Positions 24,769 through 33,187 of a stretch of DNA of 64,000 nt are shown here, piece by piece. The stretch is from a gamma proteobacterium HTCC5015. GTDB taxonomy: Bacteria > Pseudomonadota > Gammaproteobacteria > HTCC5015. The notes beneath the pieces were generated by a model. The model ran no database searches. It saw only the letters and a program-made list of their open reading frames with translations, and had not been told where the DNA came from. Made by a program: the position numbers and the translations under genes. Position 1 is the first letter of the stretch; the number at the start of each line of letters is the position of its first letter. The stretch spans positions 1 to 64,000 of the forward strand of contig DS990606.1 of NCBI GenBank assembly GCA_000155715.1, written 5' to 3'.

Positions 24769-25755
24769 ATGACCACACCCACCAACGATATAACGCCCTT
24801 CGCCGATTTCGAATCAGCTGGCCGAGCGGTGCTAGGCACACTCAGTGCGCGTTTTGGTTTTGGCCTGTGGATGATTACTCGCACCGAGGGTGCCGACTGG
24901 ATTGTGCTGCAAACCGACGACAGCCAGTGCCCGAGCAAATACCGTATTGCCGAGGGCAGCGTTTTTAATTGGGCAGATAGCTATTGCTCCCGCATGGCCG
25001 ATGGATTGGGGCCGCGAGTCACGGAAAACGCACAACAGACCCACGCCTATCACGATGCAGCCATCAACCAAGCTGTTCAAATTGGCGCTTATATGGGCGT
25101 GCCTATTCACAACAGAGACGGCAGCTTATTCGGCACACTTTGCGCCATCGACCCCCAACCGCAGAACCCCAGCATCCACCAAGACCTACCGCTGATTGAA
25201 ACCATGGCCAAGCTGTTAAGCAGTATTCTCGCTCACGATCTCAAATCGATAGAGCAGGAGCGCGCGCTACAAAAGAGCCAAGAAGAAGCCGCGACAGACG
25301 CCCTTACCGGCCTCAAAAATCGTCGAGGCTGGGATGCCGCTGTGCTGAACGAAGAGGCTCGCGCCAAGCGCTACGGCAACCCGATAGCCATTTTTGCCGT
25401 GGACATAGATTGCCTCAAGGAAATCAACGATGAACAAGGCCACGCCGCTGGAGACGCACTGATCACTCGTGCGGCAGAGGCCCTGAAACAAGTCGTTCGA
25501 GAAAGTGACACTCTCGCTCGCATTGGCGGAGACGAGTTTTGCATCTTGGCGCTGGAGTGCGATGAAGACGACTCTCAGAAACTGATGAAGAAGCTGAGAC
25601 ATACCTTGAGCCAATACGAGGTGAAAGCCTCTATCGGAAGCGCAATCAGACAGCCCAAACTAGGGCTGCAACATGCCATTAAACAAGCCGACGAGGCGAT
25701 GTATGCCAACAAAGAGGCACGCCACAGACTCTCAGGCAACACCCTAAGGGGGTGA
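24769..25755 (+). CDS. GAF-GGDEF diguanylate cyclase
   Basis: This cytoplasmic diguanylate cyclase has about 328 residues. It has an N-terminal GAF sensor domain (roughly residues 10-155, with MGVPIHNRDGSLFGTLCAID near its end), then TDALTGLKNRRGWDAA and a GGDEF domain with RIGGDEFCILALE. No RxxD I-site is seen at the usual place: RESDTLARIGGDEF shows RESD further upstream, which is offset by one from the expected spacing. The ATG at 24769 was preferred over a GTG at 24757. The end overlaps the convergent ubiX gene by 12 bases. Confidence 0.9.
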   Translation: MTTPTNDITPFADFESAGRAVLGTLSARFGFGLWMITRTEGADWIVLQTDDSQCPSKYRIAEGSVFNWADSYCSRMADGLGPRVTENAQQTHAYHDAAINQAVQIGAYMGVPIHNRDGSLFGTLCAIDPQPQNPSIHQDLPLIETMAKLLSSILAHDLKSIEQERALQKSQEEAATDALTGLKNRRGWDAAVLNEEARAKRYGNPIAIFAVDIDCLKEINDEQGHAAGDALITRAAEALKQVVRESDTLARIGGDEFCILALECDEDDSQKLMKKLRHTLSQYEVKASIGSAIRQPKLGLQHAIKQADEAMYANKEARHRLSGNTLRG

Positions 25756-26370
25756 CAAGCGATCTTCACCCCAGCGCGGTGTGAGTTCGTGCTCGAGGCC
25801 GAGCTGATCGAGTATTTTTCCGACCATAAAATCCACTAGCTCATCGATGCTTTGCGGGCGCGTATAAAAACCGGGATTTGACGGCATGATGGTGGCGCCC
25901 GCGTGGGTCAGCTTGAGCATATTTTCGAGATGAATGGCGGAGTACGGTGTTTCGCGCAGCACCACCAACAGCGGTTTGCGCTCTTTGAGTGCCACATCCG
26001 CAGCGCGGTGGATTAAGTTATCGCTCACCCCCGAGGCAATAGCCCCCAGCGTGCCCGCCGTGCAGGGACAAATCACCATGGCGTCGGCGGCGCCAGTGCC
26101 ACTGGCCACGGGCGCCGTCCACTCCTCTTTGTCAAACACAAAAAGCTGGCCTTCGTCGATGCCAAAGCGCGCTTCAAAAAAGCGCTGTATTTCCTTGGGA
26201 CGCCCCGGCAGTTTCAAGTCAGTATCCATGCCAATAACCACTTGGGCGGGCTTGGACATCATCAGGTAAACGCGGTGACCTTGCTTCAATAGAACTTCCA
26301 GAGTGCGCAAGCCATATTGAGCACCGGAAGCGCCGGTGAAAGCGAGTGAAATGGTTTTTTGTTCAGCCAT
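25744..26370 (-). CDS. ubiX: flavin prenyltransferase
   Basis: UbiX attaches a dimethylallyl group to FMN to make the prenyl-FMN cofactor needed by the UbiD decarboxylase in ubiquinone synthesis. The protein of about 208 residues has the N-terminal FMN-binding LAFTGASGAQYGLRTLEVL, a central MVICPCTAGTLGAIASGVSDNLIHRAADV segment seen here in part as PCTAGTLGAIASG, and RKPLLVVLRETPYS-type residues (ERKPLLVVLRETPYSAIHLE). The ATG at 26370 overlaps the kinase gene's stop by 8 bases. No ubiD is in the window. Confidence 0.95.
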   Translation of the reverse strand: MAEQKTISLAFTGASGAQYGLRTLEVLLKQGHRVYLMMSKPAQVVIGMDTDLKLPGRPKEIQRFFEARFGIDEGQLFVFDKEEWTAPVASGTGAADAMVICPCTAGTLGAIASGVSDNLIHRAADVALKERKPLLVVLRETPYSAIHLENMLKLTHAGATIMPSNPGFYTRPQSIDELVDFMVGKILDQLGLEHELTPRWGEDRLSPP

Positions 26371-27664
26371 GGGCGGAGAGCCTTGCACTGGTAATGGAAA
26401 GTCGATAGATAAGAGTTTGCGTGAAAGCCTTGTAGTAGCGCAACTGGCACTCGGGCGAGGCCTCTTCCATCAACGAGGCGTTCACTTTTAACACCAACAC
26501 ATCAGTCAGCGCCGTCACAGTCGCCGTGCGCTTGGTGGCCGTCAAAAAACCGATCTCGCCAAAGCAATCGCCTTTAACCAATTTATCAATGCGCTTTTTG
26601 CCTTTGTATACTCCCGCATCGCCTTTGGCCAAAATGTAGAAGGTGTCGTCGATATCCCCTTCGTTAATCACATTCTGATCGGCATTAAACGACAGTATCT
26701 GACTGGCGTTGAGCATCTCTTCAATTTCGTCGTCATTGAAGCCATCGAAGAACGCCAAACTTTTTAAGGCGTTTTCGTGTTCGCGGCGATTCATTTGCGC
26801 CTCGGTGTTGCGCAACTGGTCGTAACAGCGCGTGAGCGCCGCCGCCAGCTCGTGCCCCGTCTGATAGCGGTTGCTCGGCGCCTTACTCAAACAGCGTTGA
26901 ATAATGTCGGCCAGCTGGCTTGGCACCTCGGGGTTGAGTTCATCAACGCGCTTGGGCTTGTCGTTCAAAATTTGCCGAAAGACTTCTTTAACCTCTTTAG
27001 AGCGAAAGGGCGCCTCGCCCGTAAGCAGTTGAAACATGACGGCGCCGAGGGAGTAGAGATCGCTGACGGCGCCCATGGTTTCTTTGCGCACTTGCTCGGG
27101 CGACATGTAAGCGGGCGAGCCGATGATTTGGTCGGGGCGATACGCCAGCGACTGCGTGACCTCGGCAATCGAAAAATCCATGATGCGCGCGTCGCCCGTT
27201 ACGGTAAGCATAATATTGCCCGGCTTGATGTCGCGGTGAAGCACGCCTTGGGAGTGCGAGTAGGCCAAGGCCTTGGCGCACTTGAACATAATCTCCACCA
27301 CCTTGCGCGGGGTAAGACGCTTGCCGTTGGGTTTGCAATAATCGAGCAGCGTATCGCCCTCGATGAACTCCATTACGATATAGGCGAGATCGCCCTCGGT
27401 GCCCGCATCAAACAGCGCGACGATATTGGGATGTTGCAAACGCCCTGCGGCGTGGGCCTCAGAGAAAAAGTCGCGCTGTTTTACTATGGTGGCCTCGGCG
27501 TCATCATTGGGATCGTGGCGCGCCACTTTGATGGCCACATCGCGTCTCACAAAGGGATCAAAACCGCCGTAAACCACACCGCAGTTGCCGCGCCCTAACT
27601 CGTCGTAAACCTCGTATTTGCCGATTTTATTCGGCTTCTCAAAACTCAATGCCGATTTATCCAT
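26363..27664 (-). CDS. Ser/Thr protein kinase fused to cyclic-nucleotide-binding-type domain
   Basis: This soluble 433-residue protein has a eukaryotic-type kinase domain (about residues 17-280) and a C-terminal cyclic-nucleotide-binding-like domain (about 300-415). Kinase motifs are the glycine loop GRGNCGVVYGG (24-34), Lys 46 in AIK, HRDIKPGN (143-150) and SPAYMSPEQ. The metal-binding DFG is DFS here (163-165). The C-terminal domain has FGEIGFLTATKRTATVTA, the phosphate-binding cassette. No membrane helix is seen. It overlaps mpl upstream and ubiX downstream by 8 bases each. Binding of cAMP or cGMP is inferred, not shown; the substrate is unknown. Confidence 0.9.
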   Translation of the reverse strand: MDKSALSFEKPNKIGKYEVYDELGRGNCGVVYGGFDPFVRRDVAIKVARHDPNDDAEATIVKQRDFFSEAHAAGRLQHPNIVALFDAGTEGDLAYIVMEFIEGDTLLDYCKPNGKRLTPRKVVEIMFKCAKALAYSHSQGVLHRDIKPGNIMLTVTGDARIMDFSIAEVTQSLAYRPDQIIGSPAYMSPEQVRKETMGAVSDLYSLGAVMFQLLTGEAPFRSKEVKEVFRQILNDKPKRVDELNPEVPSQLADIIQRCLSKAPSNRYQTGHELAAALTRCYDQLRNTEAQMNRREHENALKSLAFFDGFNDDEIEEMLNASQILSFNADQNVINEGDIDDTFYILAKGDAGVYKGKKRIDKLVKGDCFGEIGFLTATKRTATVTALTDVLVLKVNASLMEEASPECQLRYYKAFTQTLIYRLSITSARLSAHG

Positions 27665-29009
27665 GATGTTGTGACTTCCCATTGTTTTTTAAGCAATCGA
27701 GCAAACGCTGGTGGATATTGCCAAAGCTGCCGTTACTCATTACCAGCACGGTATCGCCGCTTTGCAGCGTCTCGGCAATCTGCTGAGGCAATATATCGAG
27801 ATCGCGTTGAACGCGTACACCCTCGCCCTCAAGTGACCACTCGACCTCTTTGGGCAGGTGCAGCCACACCGCATCCGCCGCGGCCAAGGCGGGCAATACG
27901 GCGGCCTTGTGAGCGCCCATGCGCATACTATTAGAGCGCGGTTCAAGCACGGCGACGATGCGTCCATCGCCGACTTGGGCGCGCAGGCCCTCCACGGTGG
28001 TTTTGATCGCTGTGGGGTGGTGCGCGAAATCGTCGTACACTTTGATCCCCGCCACTTCGCCGCGCAGTTCCATGCGGCGCTTCACGTTTTTAAACGCGGC
28101 CAAGGCCTCAATGGCCTGCGCGGGCAGCACGCCGACATGGCGAGCCGCAGCAATCGCCGCCACCGCGTTGTGAGCGTTGTGTTCACCGATTAAAGACCAC
28201 TCCAAGCGGCCTTGGCTCTGCCCTTGAAAGCACACATCAAAAGCACTGAAATCGGCCGCGGATTGCTCGATCGTCCAATCGCCACCCACGCGCTCGACCT
28301 CGCTCCAGCAGCCCATCTTCAACACATCATCCAGCGGCTCCGAGTTAGCGGGCGAAATCACCCGCCCCTGCCCGGGAATACAGCGCATCAAATGATGAAA
28401 TTGGCGCTGAATAGCGGCTAAGTCGGGAAAGATGTCGGCGTGATCGTATTCCAAATTGTTCAAAATGGCCGTTCGCGGCCGATAGTGAACAAACTTGGAG
28501 CGCTTATCAAAAAAGGCCGTGTCGTACTCATCCGCCTCGATAACAAAAAAATCGGTGTCGCCGAGCCGCGCCGAGCAGCCAAAATTTTCCGGCACGCCGC
28601 CAATTAAAAAACCCGGCGCCATACCTGCGCACTCCAGCACCCACGCCAGCATGGCACTGGTGGTGGTTTTACCGTGGGTGCCCGCCACGCCGAGTACCCA
28701 GCGCTGGTGCAACAAGTTCTCCGCCAGCCACTGGGGCCCCGATGTGTAGGGGATGCCGCTGTTGAGAAGGGCTTCAACAATCGGCAAACCACGTTTCATG
28801 ACATTGCCCACAACGACCACATCCGGCGCGGGATCGAGCTGCGCGGGATCGTAGCCCTCAATCAACTGAATACCCGCCGCTTCGAGCTGAGTGCTCATGG
28901 GCGGATACACATTGGCATCGGCGCCCGACACGTGGTGGCCGGCGGCCTTGGCCAATTGAGCGAGACCGCCCATAAAAGTGCCACAAATACCGAGAATATG
29001 GATGTGCAT
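27657..29009 (-). CDS. mpl: UDP-N-acetylmuramate:tripeptide ligase
   Basis: Mpl recycles murein by joining the released tripeptide L-Ala-gamma-D-Glu-meso-DAP to UDP-N-acetylmuramate. The 450 residues are of Mur-ligase type. They show the N-terminal HILGICGTFMGGLAQLAKAAGH, in which Mpl differs from MurC, the ATP P-loop GVAGTHGKTTTSAML, and EADEYDTAFFDKRSKFVHY. The ATG at 29009 has a weak ribosome-binding site. It is followed immediately, with overlap, by the kinase gene and then ubiX, and preceded by an outer-membrane protein gene 17 bases away, so all four may be one transcript. Cytoplasmic. Confidence 0.95.
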   Translation of the reverse strand: MHIHILGICGTFMGGLAQLAKAAGHHVSGADANVYPPMSTQLEAAGIQLIEGYDPAQLDPAPDVVVVGNVMKRGLPIVEALLNSGIPYTSGPQWLAENLLHQRWVLGVAGTHGKTTTSAMLAWVLECAGMAPGFLIGGVPENFGCSARLGDTDFFVIEADEYDTAFFDKRSKFVHYRPRTAILNNLEYDHADIFPDLAAIQRQFHHLMRCIPGQGRVISPANSEPLDDVLKMGCWSEVERVGGDWTIEQSAADFSAFDVCFQGQSQGRLEWSLIGEHNAHNAVAAIAAARHVGVLPAQAIEALAAFKNVKRRMELRGEVAGIKVYDDFAHHPTAIKTTVEGLRAQVGDGRIVAVLEPRSNSMRMGAHKAAVLPALAAADAVWLHLPKEVEWSLEGEGVRVQRDLDILPQQIAETLQSGDTVLVMSNGSFGNIHQRLLDCLKNNGKSQHHG

Positions 29010-29026
29010 GAAGTTGCCCGTATCGT

Positions 29027-29875
29027 CTAGTTGCGCGTTTCGACGGTAAACACCCAGGCGCCGCGTTCAATGCGCTCGCCAATGCGGTCAATGTTGTCGA
29101 CGCGGTGGCTGTACCCCACGCGCACCGAAGAGCTGGGGCCCGCCTCTATTTTTAAACCCAACTCGCCCGTGTAGTAATCGGCGCCTAAGCGATACGCCGT
29201 CGTGCCCGGCCCAAAAACGGCATCGGGGGAAAACGTCGCTTCGGACTGTAAGACCGACCCTGTGGCGGAGACACTGGTGACATCGCGGCGACCCAACTCA
29301 CCGCTGACATAGGCCGAAACCTCTTCGCTGACGAGACTTTGCAACCATCCGTACAGGCCGATTTGATCGGAGCCATAGGCATCGATATCGGCGCGATCCT
29401 GTTCGTACACCACGCCGCCCTCCATCGACCAGCGGTAGTCGATGTCAGCGCCCAAACCCGCTTTAACACCCAATCCTTGGGTATCGCGATTATTGTCATT
29501 GTGATCGGTTAACGCCGCACTCGCCGCCAAGCGATACCACTGGCGCCGACCAAAGTACTCGCGCCAATCGAGACCAAAACGAAAACGATCGTGTTCGAGC
29601 TCACTGAGATCCGTGTAACTCACGGTGGTGTACTCGCCGCTCAAGCGCAGCGTGCTATCGTCGCTGGGTCGCGTCCGATAGCTCACTTGAGCGGTGACCA
29701 CGCTCTCTGTCTCCGACACGCGACTGAGCGGGTCGCCCGCGTTGTTCACGTTATCGATGCGACTGCCGCCACCAAATACAGAGAAGCCAATCTCAGCCTG
29801 AGCCGAGGCGGCCACTAACAACATCATTACTACTGCTTGTACTCGCACTCGAATCCCCCGTTTGCCGCACAGCAT
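29027..29875 (-). CDS. outer-membrane beta-barrel protein
   Basis: This outer-membrane protein of about 282 residues has an N-terminal signal peptide (RGIRVRVQAVVMMLLVA, cleavage after AQA). The mature part is made of repeated amphipathic strands separated by short turns, and the final strand ends WVFTVETRN. The strand number suggests a barrel of 10-14 strands. I do not recognise a defined family; PRK-type 'outer membrane beta-barrel' is as far as I can go. The exact start is unsure, since several in-frame starts precede the hydrophobic core. It lies 17 bases before mpl. Confidence 0.7.
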   Translation of the reverse strand: MLCGKRGIRVRVQAVVMMLLVAASAQAEIGFSVFGGGSRIDNVNNAGDPLSRVSETESVVTAQVSYRTRPSDDSTLRLSGEYTTVSYTDLSELEHDRFRFGLDWREYFGRRQWYRLAASAALTDHNDNNRDTQGLGVKAGLGADIDYRWSMEGGVVYEQDRADIDAYGSDQIGLYGWLQSLVSEEVSAYVSGELGRRDVTSVSATGSVLQSEATFSPDAVFGPGTTAYRLGADYYTGELGLKIEAGPSSSVRVGYSHRVDNIDRIGERIERGAWVFTVETRN

Positions 29876-29965
29876 AAACCCGCCACCGCTACTGTCAACG
29901 CCGTATTAATAGATGGCCGACACAGCGGTGGAGACCAGCGCCGCTTTCAGGGATAATCGCCCACC

Positions 29966-31018
29966 ATGATGAAACAACTCACCCTCACCCGCCCCGACGA
30001 CTGGCATCTGCACGTGCGCGACGGCGCCGTCTTAAAAGATGTCGTTCCCCATACCGCAGAGCGCTTTGGCCGCGCCATTATTATGCCCAATCTGCAGCCA
30101 CCCTGCTGCACTGTGGACGACGCGGTGCATTATCGCCAACGCATTCTTGAAGCCGTCCCCGAGGGCGTGCAATTTGAGCCGCAAATGGTGCTGTACGCCA
30201 GAGACAATATGACGGCGGATGACATCTACGCCGCGGCGGACTCCAACATCGTGCGAGCCGTCAAGCTCTACCCCGCCGGCGCCACGACCAACTCGGACTC
30301 GGGCGTAACCGATATTCGCAACATTGATCAGGCCTTGGCGGCCATGCAAGAAGTAGGCATGCCCCTGTTGGTACACGGCGAAGTCACCGATGCCGATATC
30401 GATGTCTTCGATCGCGAAGCGATGTTTATCGAGCGCATTTTAAAGCCCACCGTGGAGCGCTTCCCAGAACTTAAAGTGGTGTTTGAACACATCACCACGG
30501 CTCAAGCGGCGGAGTTTGTGCAAGGCGCCGACGACCGCATCGCCGCCACCATGACGGTTCAGCACTTGCTGCTCAACCGCAACGCCATTTTTGAGGGCGG
30601 CTTGCGGCCGCACCACTACTGTCTACCCGTGCTCAAGCGCGAGCGCCACCGCGAGGCGCTATTGGCCGCGGCCACCAGCGGCAATCCACGCTTTTTCCTC
30701 GGCACGGACAGCGCGCCACACCCACAAGGTAAGAAAGAGTCCGCCTGTGGTTGCGCGGGCATCTACACGGCCTTTGCCGGCATTGAGTTTTACGCCGAGA
30801 TTTTCGAACAGGCGGGGGCGCTCGATAAGCTCGAAGCCTTTGCCAGCTTTAACGGCCCGCGCTTTTACGGCCTGCCCGTCAACGAGGAATCTATTACGCT
30901 CGTGCGCGAACCGTGGACCATCCCCGACAGCTTCGCCTTTGGCGACAACGAGCGACTCGTCCCCTTGAGAGCGGGCGAGACACTGCAGTGGCGCCTGCAA
31001 GGCAGCGCCAGTGAGTAA
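29966..31018 (+). CDS. pyrC: dihydroorotase
   Basis: PyrC closes carbamoyl-aspartate to dihydroorotate in pyrimidine synthesis. The 350 residues match the class II (E. coli) type. Zinc ligands are in [10 protein letters not shown]; the carboxylated lysine is in [15 protein letters not shown]; further ligands are in VHGEV, FEHITT and GTDSAPH. The ATG at 29966 is followed directly by a second Met codon, so MKQLTL is an equal alternative. Its 3' end overlaps rnt by 8 bases, an order also known from other gammaproteobacteria. Cytoplasmic. Confidence 0.96.
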   Translation: MMKQLTLTRPDDWHLHVRDGAVLKDVVPHTAERFGRAIIMPNLQPPCCTVDDAVHYRQRILEAVPEGVQFEPQMVLYARDNMTADDIYAAADSNIVRAVKLYPAGATTNSDSGVTDIRNIDQALAAMQEVGMPLLVHGEVTDADIDVFDREAMFIERILKPTVERFPELKVVFEHITTAQAAEFVQGADDRIAATMTVQHLLLNRNAIFEGGLRPHHYCLPVLKRERHREALLAAATSGNPRFFLGTDSAPHPQGKKESACGCAGIYTAFAGIEFYAEIFEQAGALDKLEAFASFNGPRFYGLPVNEESITLVREPWTIPDSFAFGDNERLVPLRAGETLQWRLQGSASE

Positions 31019-31649
31019 CGGCACGCCCATCAGCCGCCGCTTTCGCGGCTTTCTGCCCGTGGTTATCGATATCGAGACTGGTGGCTTTAACGCGCAAACT
31101 GACGCCGTATTAGAAATCGCCGCGGTCATGATCGACATGGACCATCAGGGGCGACTGCGCGTGGGTGAAACGATCAGCACCCATGTAGAGCCCTTTCAAG
31201 GCGCCAATATCGAACCCAAGTCTTTGGAAATTACGGGCATTGATCTCAACAACCCACTGCGCGGCGCGGTTTCCGAGCGAGAGGCACTCGACAAGCTGCT
31301 CAAGCCGATCCGCAGCGCGGTCAAAAACCACGGCTGTACGCGCGCCATACTCGTGGGCCACAACAGTTTTTTTGATCTCAACTTCCTCAATGCGGCGATT
31401 GACCGCTGCACCTACAAACGCAATCCCTTTCACGCCTTTAGCAGCTTTGACACCGTCACCATCGCCGGCCTCGCCTATGGGCAAACGGTACTGGCCCGCG
31501 CCTGCGAAGCCGCTGGCTTGGGCTGGAACAACAGCGAGGCGCACTCCGCGGTATACGACGCCGAGCAAACCGCGCGATTATTCTGTAAAGTCATCAATCA
31601 GTGGGACGACAAGCACCCCGATCGACGACTCGCCCTTTTTTGCAGCTGA
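31011..31649 (+). CDS. rnt: ribonuclease T
   Basis: RNase T is a DEDDh exonuclease that trims the 3' ends of tRNA, 5S and other stable RNA. The 212 residues show Exo [20 protein letters not shown], Exo [16 protein letters not shown] and Exo [17 protein letters not shown] with the catalytic His. The length and motif order match E. coli Rnt, a gene largely restricted to gammaproteobacteria. It overlaps pyrC by 8 bases and should be co-transcribed. The start ([11 protein letters not shown]) is supported by the overlap but lacks a strong Shine-Dalgarno sequence. Confidence 0.96.
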   Translation: MSNGTPISRRFRGFLPVVIDIETGGFNAQTDAVLEIAAVMIDMDHQGRLRVGETISTHVEPFQGANIEPKSLEITGIDLNNPLRGAVSEREALDKLLKPIRSAVKNHGCTRAILVGHNSFFDLNFLNAAIDRCTYKRNPFHAFSSFDTVTIAGLAYGQTVLARACEAAGLGWNNSEAHSAVYDAEQTARLFCKVINQWDDKHPDRRLALFCS

Positions 31650-31761
31650 AAAGTATCAACAGCGGCGTTAAAAATGCCTATACTGTAGGCAAGCCATTAT
31701 TACAGAGCCTGCAAAGTGCGCTCTAAAACCGAGCGATAACGATAAACACTGCTGAACGTTC

Positions 31762-32727
31762 ATGGATATAAATCAGTTAACCCTACTTGTCGTTGACGAT
31801 ATGCACTTCTCTAGAGAGAGTCTGAGGATCTCCTTGGGCAAGTGCGGCATTACCGACATTCACACGGCCGAAAATGCGCTCCAAGCTCTCAAGGCGGTGG
31901 ATAAATTCTCACCCGATGTCATTTTAGTCGACAAGATGATGCCCAAAGTCGACGGCCCCAAACTGATTTCAAAAATTCGCGCCAAAGACGAAGAGAAGGA
32001 CTCACACACCTATATTATTCTGCTCACCGCCGACGAATCTGAAAACGCCCTGCGCGACGCCATGCTCAGCGGTGCTGATCACTATCTGTACAAAGACGCC
32101 GGCGGCGAAAAGATCATCAACTGCATCGAGTACATCGACACCCAGTTTCGTGCGCAACAAATTCTGAAAGAACTAGAGCAGCAAGAGAAAAATCAGCGTG
32201 AAGCCAGCGAGCAACCTGTGCCGCCCACCTCTACCGCTACCGAAGCCGCCGCTCCCGAGCCGATGCCGCAAGGCGAGACAAATCACGATGGCCCCTCGCC
32301 ACAGGATCTCAGCTGCATTTTGGTGGATGACGAAGATTTTTCAGCAGAACACCTGCAGCGTCTGATGAACAAGCTGAAGGTTTCCGATGTGCGCGTTGCG
32401 AAGAACGCACTCGAAGCGTTAAAACAACACAAAAAAGAGCCTGCGGATTTCATGCTAGTGGATTATATGATGCCCAAAGTCGACGGCATCAAGCTCACCG
32501 AGATGATTCGCGAATTCGATCGCGAGCGCGGCAGGTTTACCCCCATTGTTATGATCACCGCCGCCGCTAGCTTGAAGAAAATTGAAGAGGCGATTAAAGC
32601 GGGCGTTGACGAATACCTCTACAAGCCCCCCAGCGCCCACGACCTAGTGCAGCGCATCGAAGCGGCGTTTAAAAAGCACAACCCCGAGTCGCCGCTGGCT
32701 CAAGCCAACTGGGCTAGCTTTTTCTAG
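31762..32727 (+). CDS. double-receiver response regulator
   Basis: This 321-residue protein has two complete receiver domains and no output domain. Receiver 1 (about 5-130) has the acidic pair DD12-13, phosphoacceptor Asp 57 in ILVDKMMPKVDG, Thr 89 and Lys 111. Receiver 2 (about 183-308) has DD189-190, Asp 234 in LVDYMMPKVDG, Thr 266 and Lys 288. A Gln/Pro/Ala/Glu-rich linker joins them. Both look able to be phosphorylated. No kinase gene is adjacent, so it probably works as a phosphate sink, relay or scaffold in a network encoded elsewhere. The bidirectional terminator at 32745-32775 ends its transcript. Confidence 0.92.
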   Translation: MDINQLTLLVVDDMHFSRESLRISLGKCGITDIHTAENALQALKAVDKFSPDVILVDKMMPKVDGPKLISKIRAKDEEKDSHTYIILLTADESENALRDAMLSGADHYLYKDAGGEKIINCIEYIDTQFRAQQILKELEQQEKNQREASEQPVPPTSTATEAAAPEPMPQGETNHDGPSPQDLSCILVDDEDFSAEHLQRLMNKLKVSDVRVAKNALEALKQHKKEPADFMLVDYMMPKVDGIKLTEMIREFDRERGRFTPIVMITAAASLKKIEEAIKAGVDEYLYKPPSAHDLVQRIEAAFKKHNPESPLAQANWASFF

Positions 32728-32744
32728 CGACGGCAGCAACTCAA

Positions 32745-32775
32745 TAAAAAAAGCCTCCTAGTGGAGGCTTTTTTA
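32745..32775. terminator. bidirectional rho-independent terminator
   Basis: AAGCCTCC and GGAGGCTT form an 8-base stem with a four-base loop, flanked by an A-run and a T-run. It separates the convergent double-receiver and grxD genes. Confidence 0.92.
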
Positions 32776-32793
32776 AGCGCTCAAAAGCGTACT

Positions 32794-33126
32794 TTAGTCT
32801 TCGGGGAAGTTTTTAGCTGCCTGTTCGACCATCGTTTTCAATTCGCCCGATTCGTACAAATCCATTGTGATGTCGCAGCCGCCCACCAATTCACCATCGA
32901 GGTAGAGCTGGGGAAAAGTGGGCCAATCCTGATATTGGGGCAACTCGGCGCGCACGGATTGATCGACCAGCACATTGCACCAGGCAAAAGGCTGGTTGAT
33001 GTCTTGCATCGCTTGGGCCACGCGGCTGGAAAAACCGCACTGAGGAAACTGCGGCGTGCCCTTCATAAACAACATGACAGAATGGCCCTTAACCATTTCA
33101 TCGATTCTTTGCAGGGTGTCAGACAT
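32794..33126 (-). CDS. grxD: monothiol glutaredoxin, Grx4 type
   Basis: GrxD is a monothiol glutaredoxin that binds a [2Fe-2S] cluster with glutathione and passes it on in iron-sulfur protein assembly. The 110 residues include the hallmark CGFS active site (FPQCGFSSRVAQA), the TFPQLYLDGELVGGCDI glutathione-binding segment and the KGTPQFP lead. The ATG at 33126 has GAGAGG upstream. A terminator follows the stop. sodB for iron superoxide dismutase lies about 1.7 kb away, but no regulatory link is visible. Confidence 0.95.
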   Translation of the reverse strand: MSDTLQRIDEMVKGHSVMLFMKGTPQFPQCGFSSRVAQAMQDINQPFAWCNVLVDQSVRAELPQYQDWPTFPQLYLDGELVGGCDITMDLYESGELKTMVEQAAKNFPED

Positions 33127-33187
33127 ATCGACCTCTCTTTGAGAGCGGCATCGGCCGCCCGAAAAATGTATGGGGCTATTTTAGCAC

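Noticed and set aside
26777-27598. 273-residue open frame on the plus strand
   Set aside because: Antisense to the kinase gene; no family motif and no ribosome-binding site.
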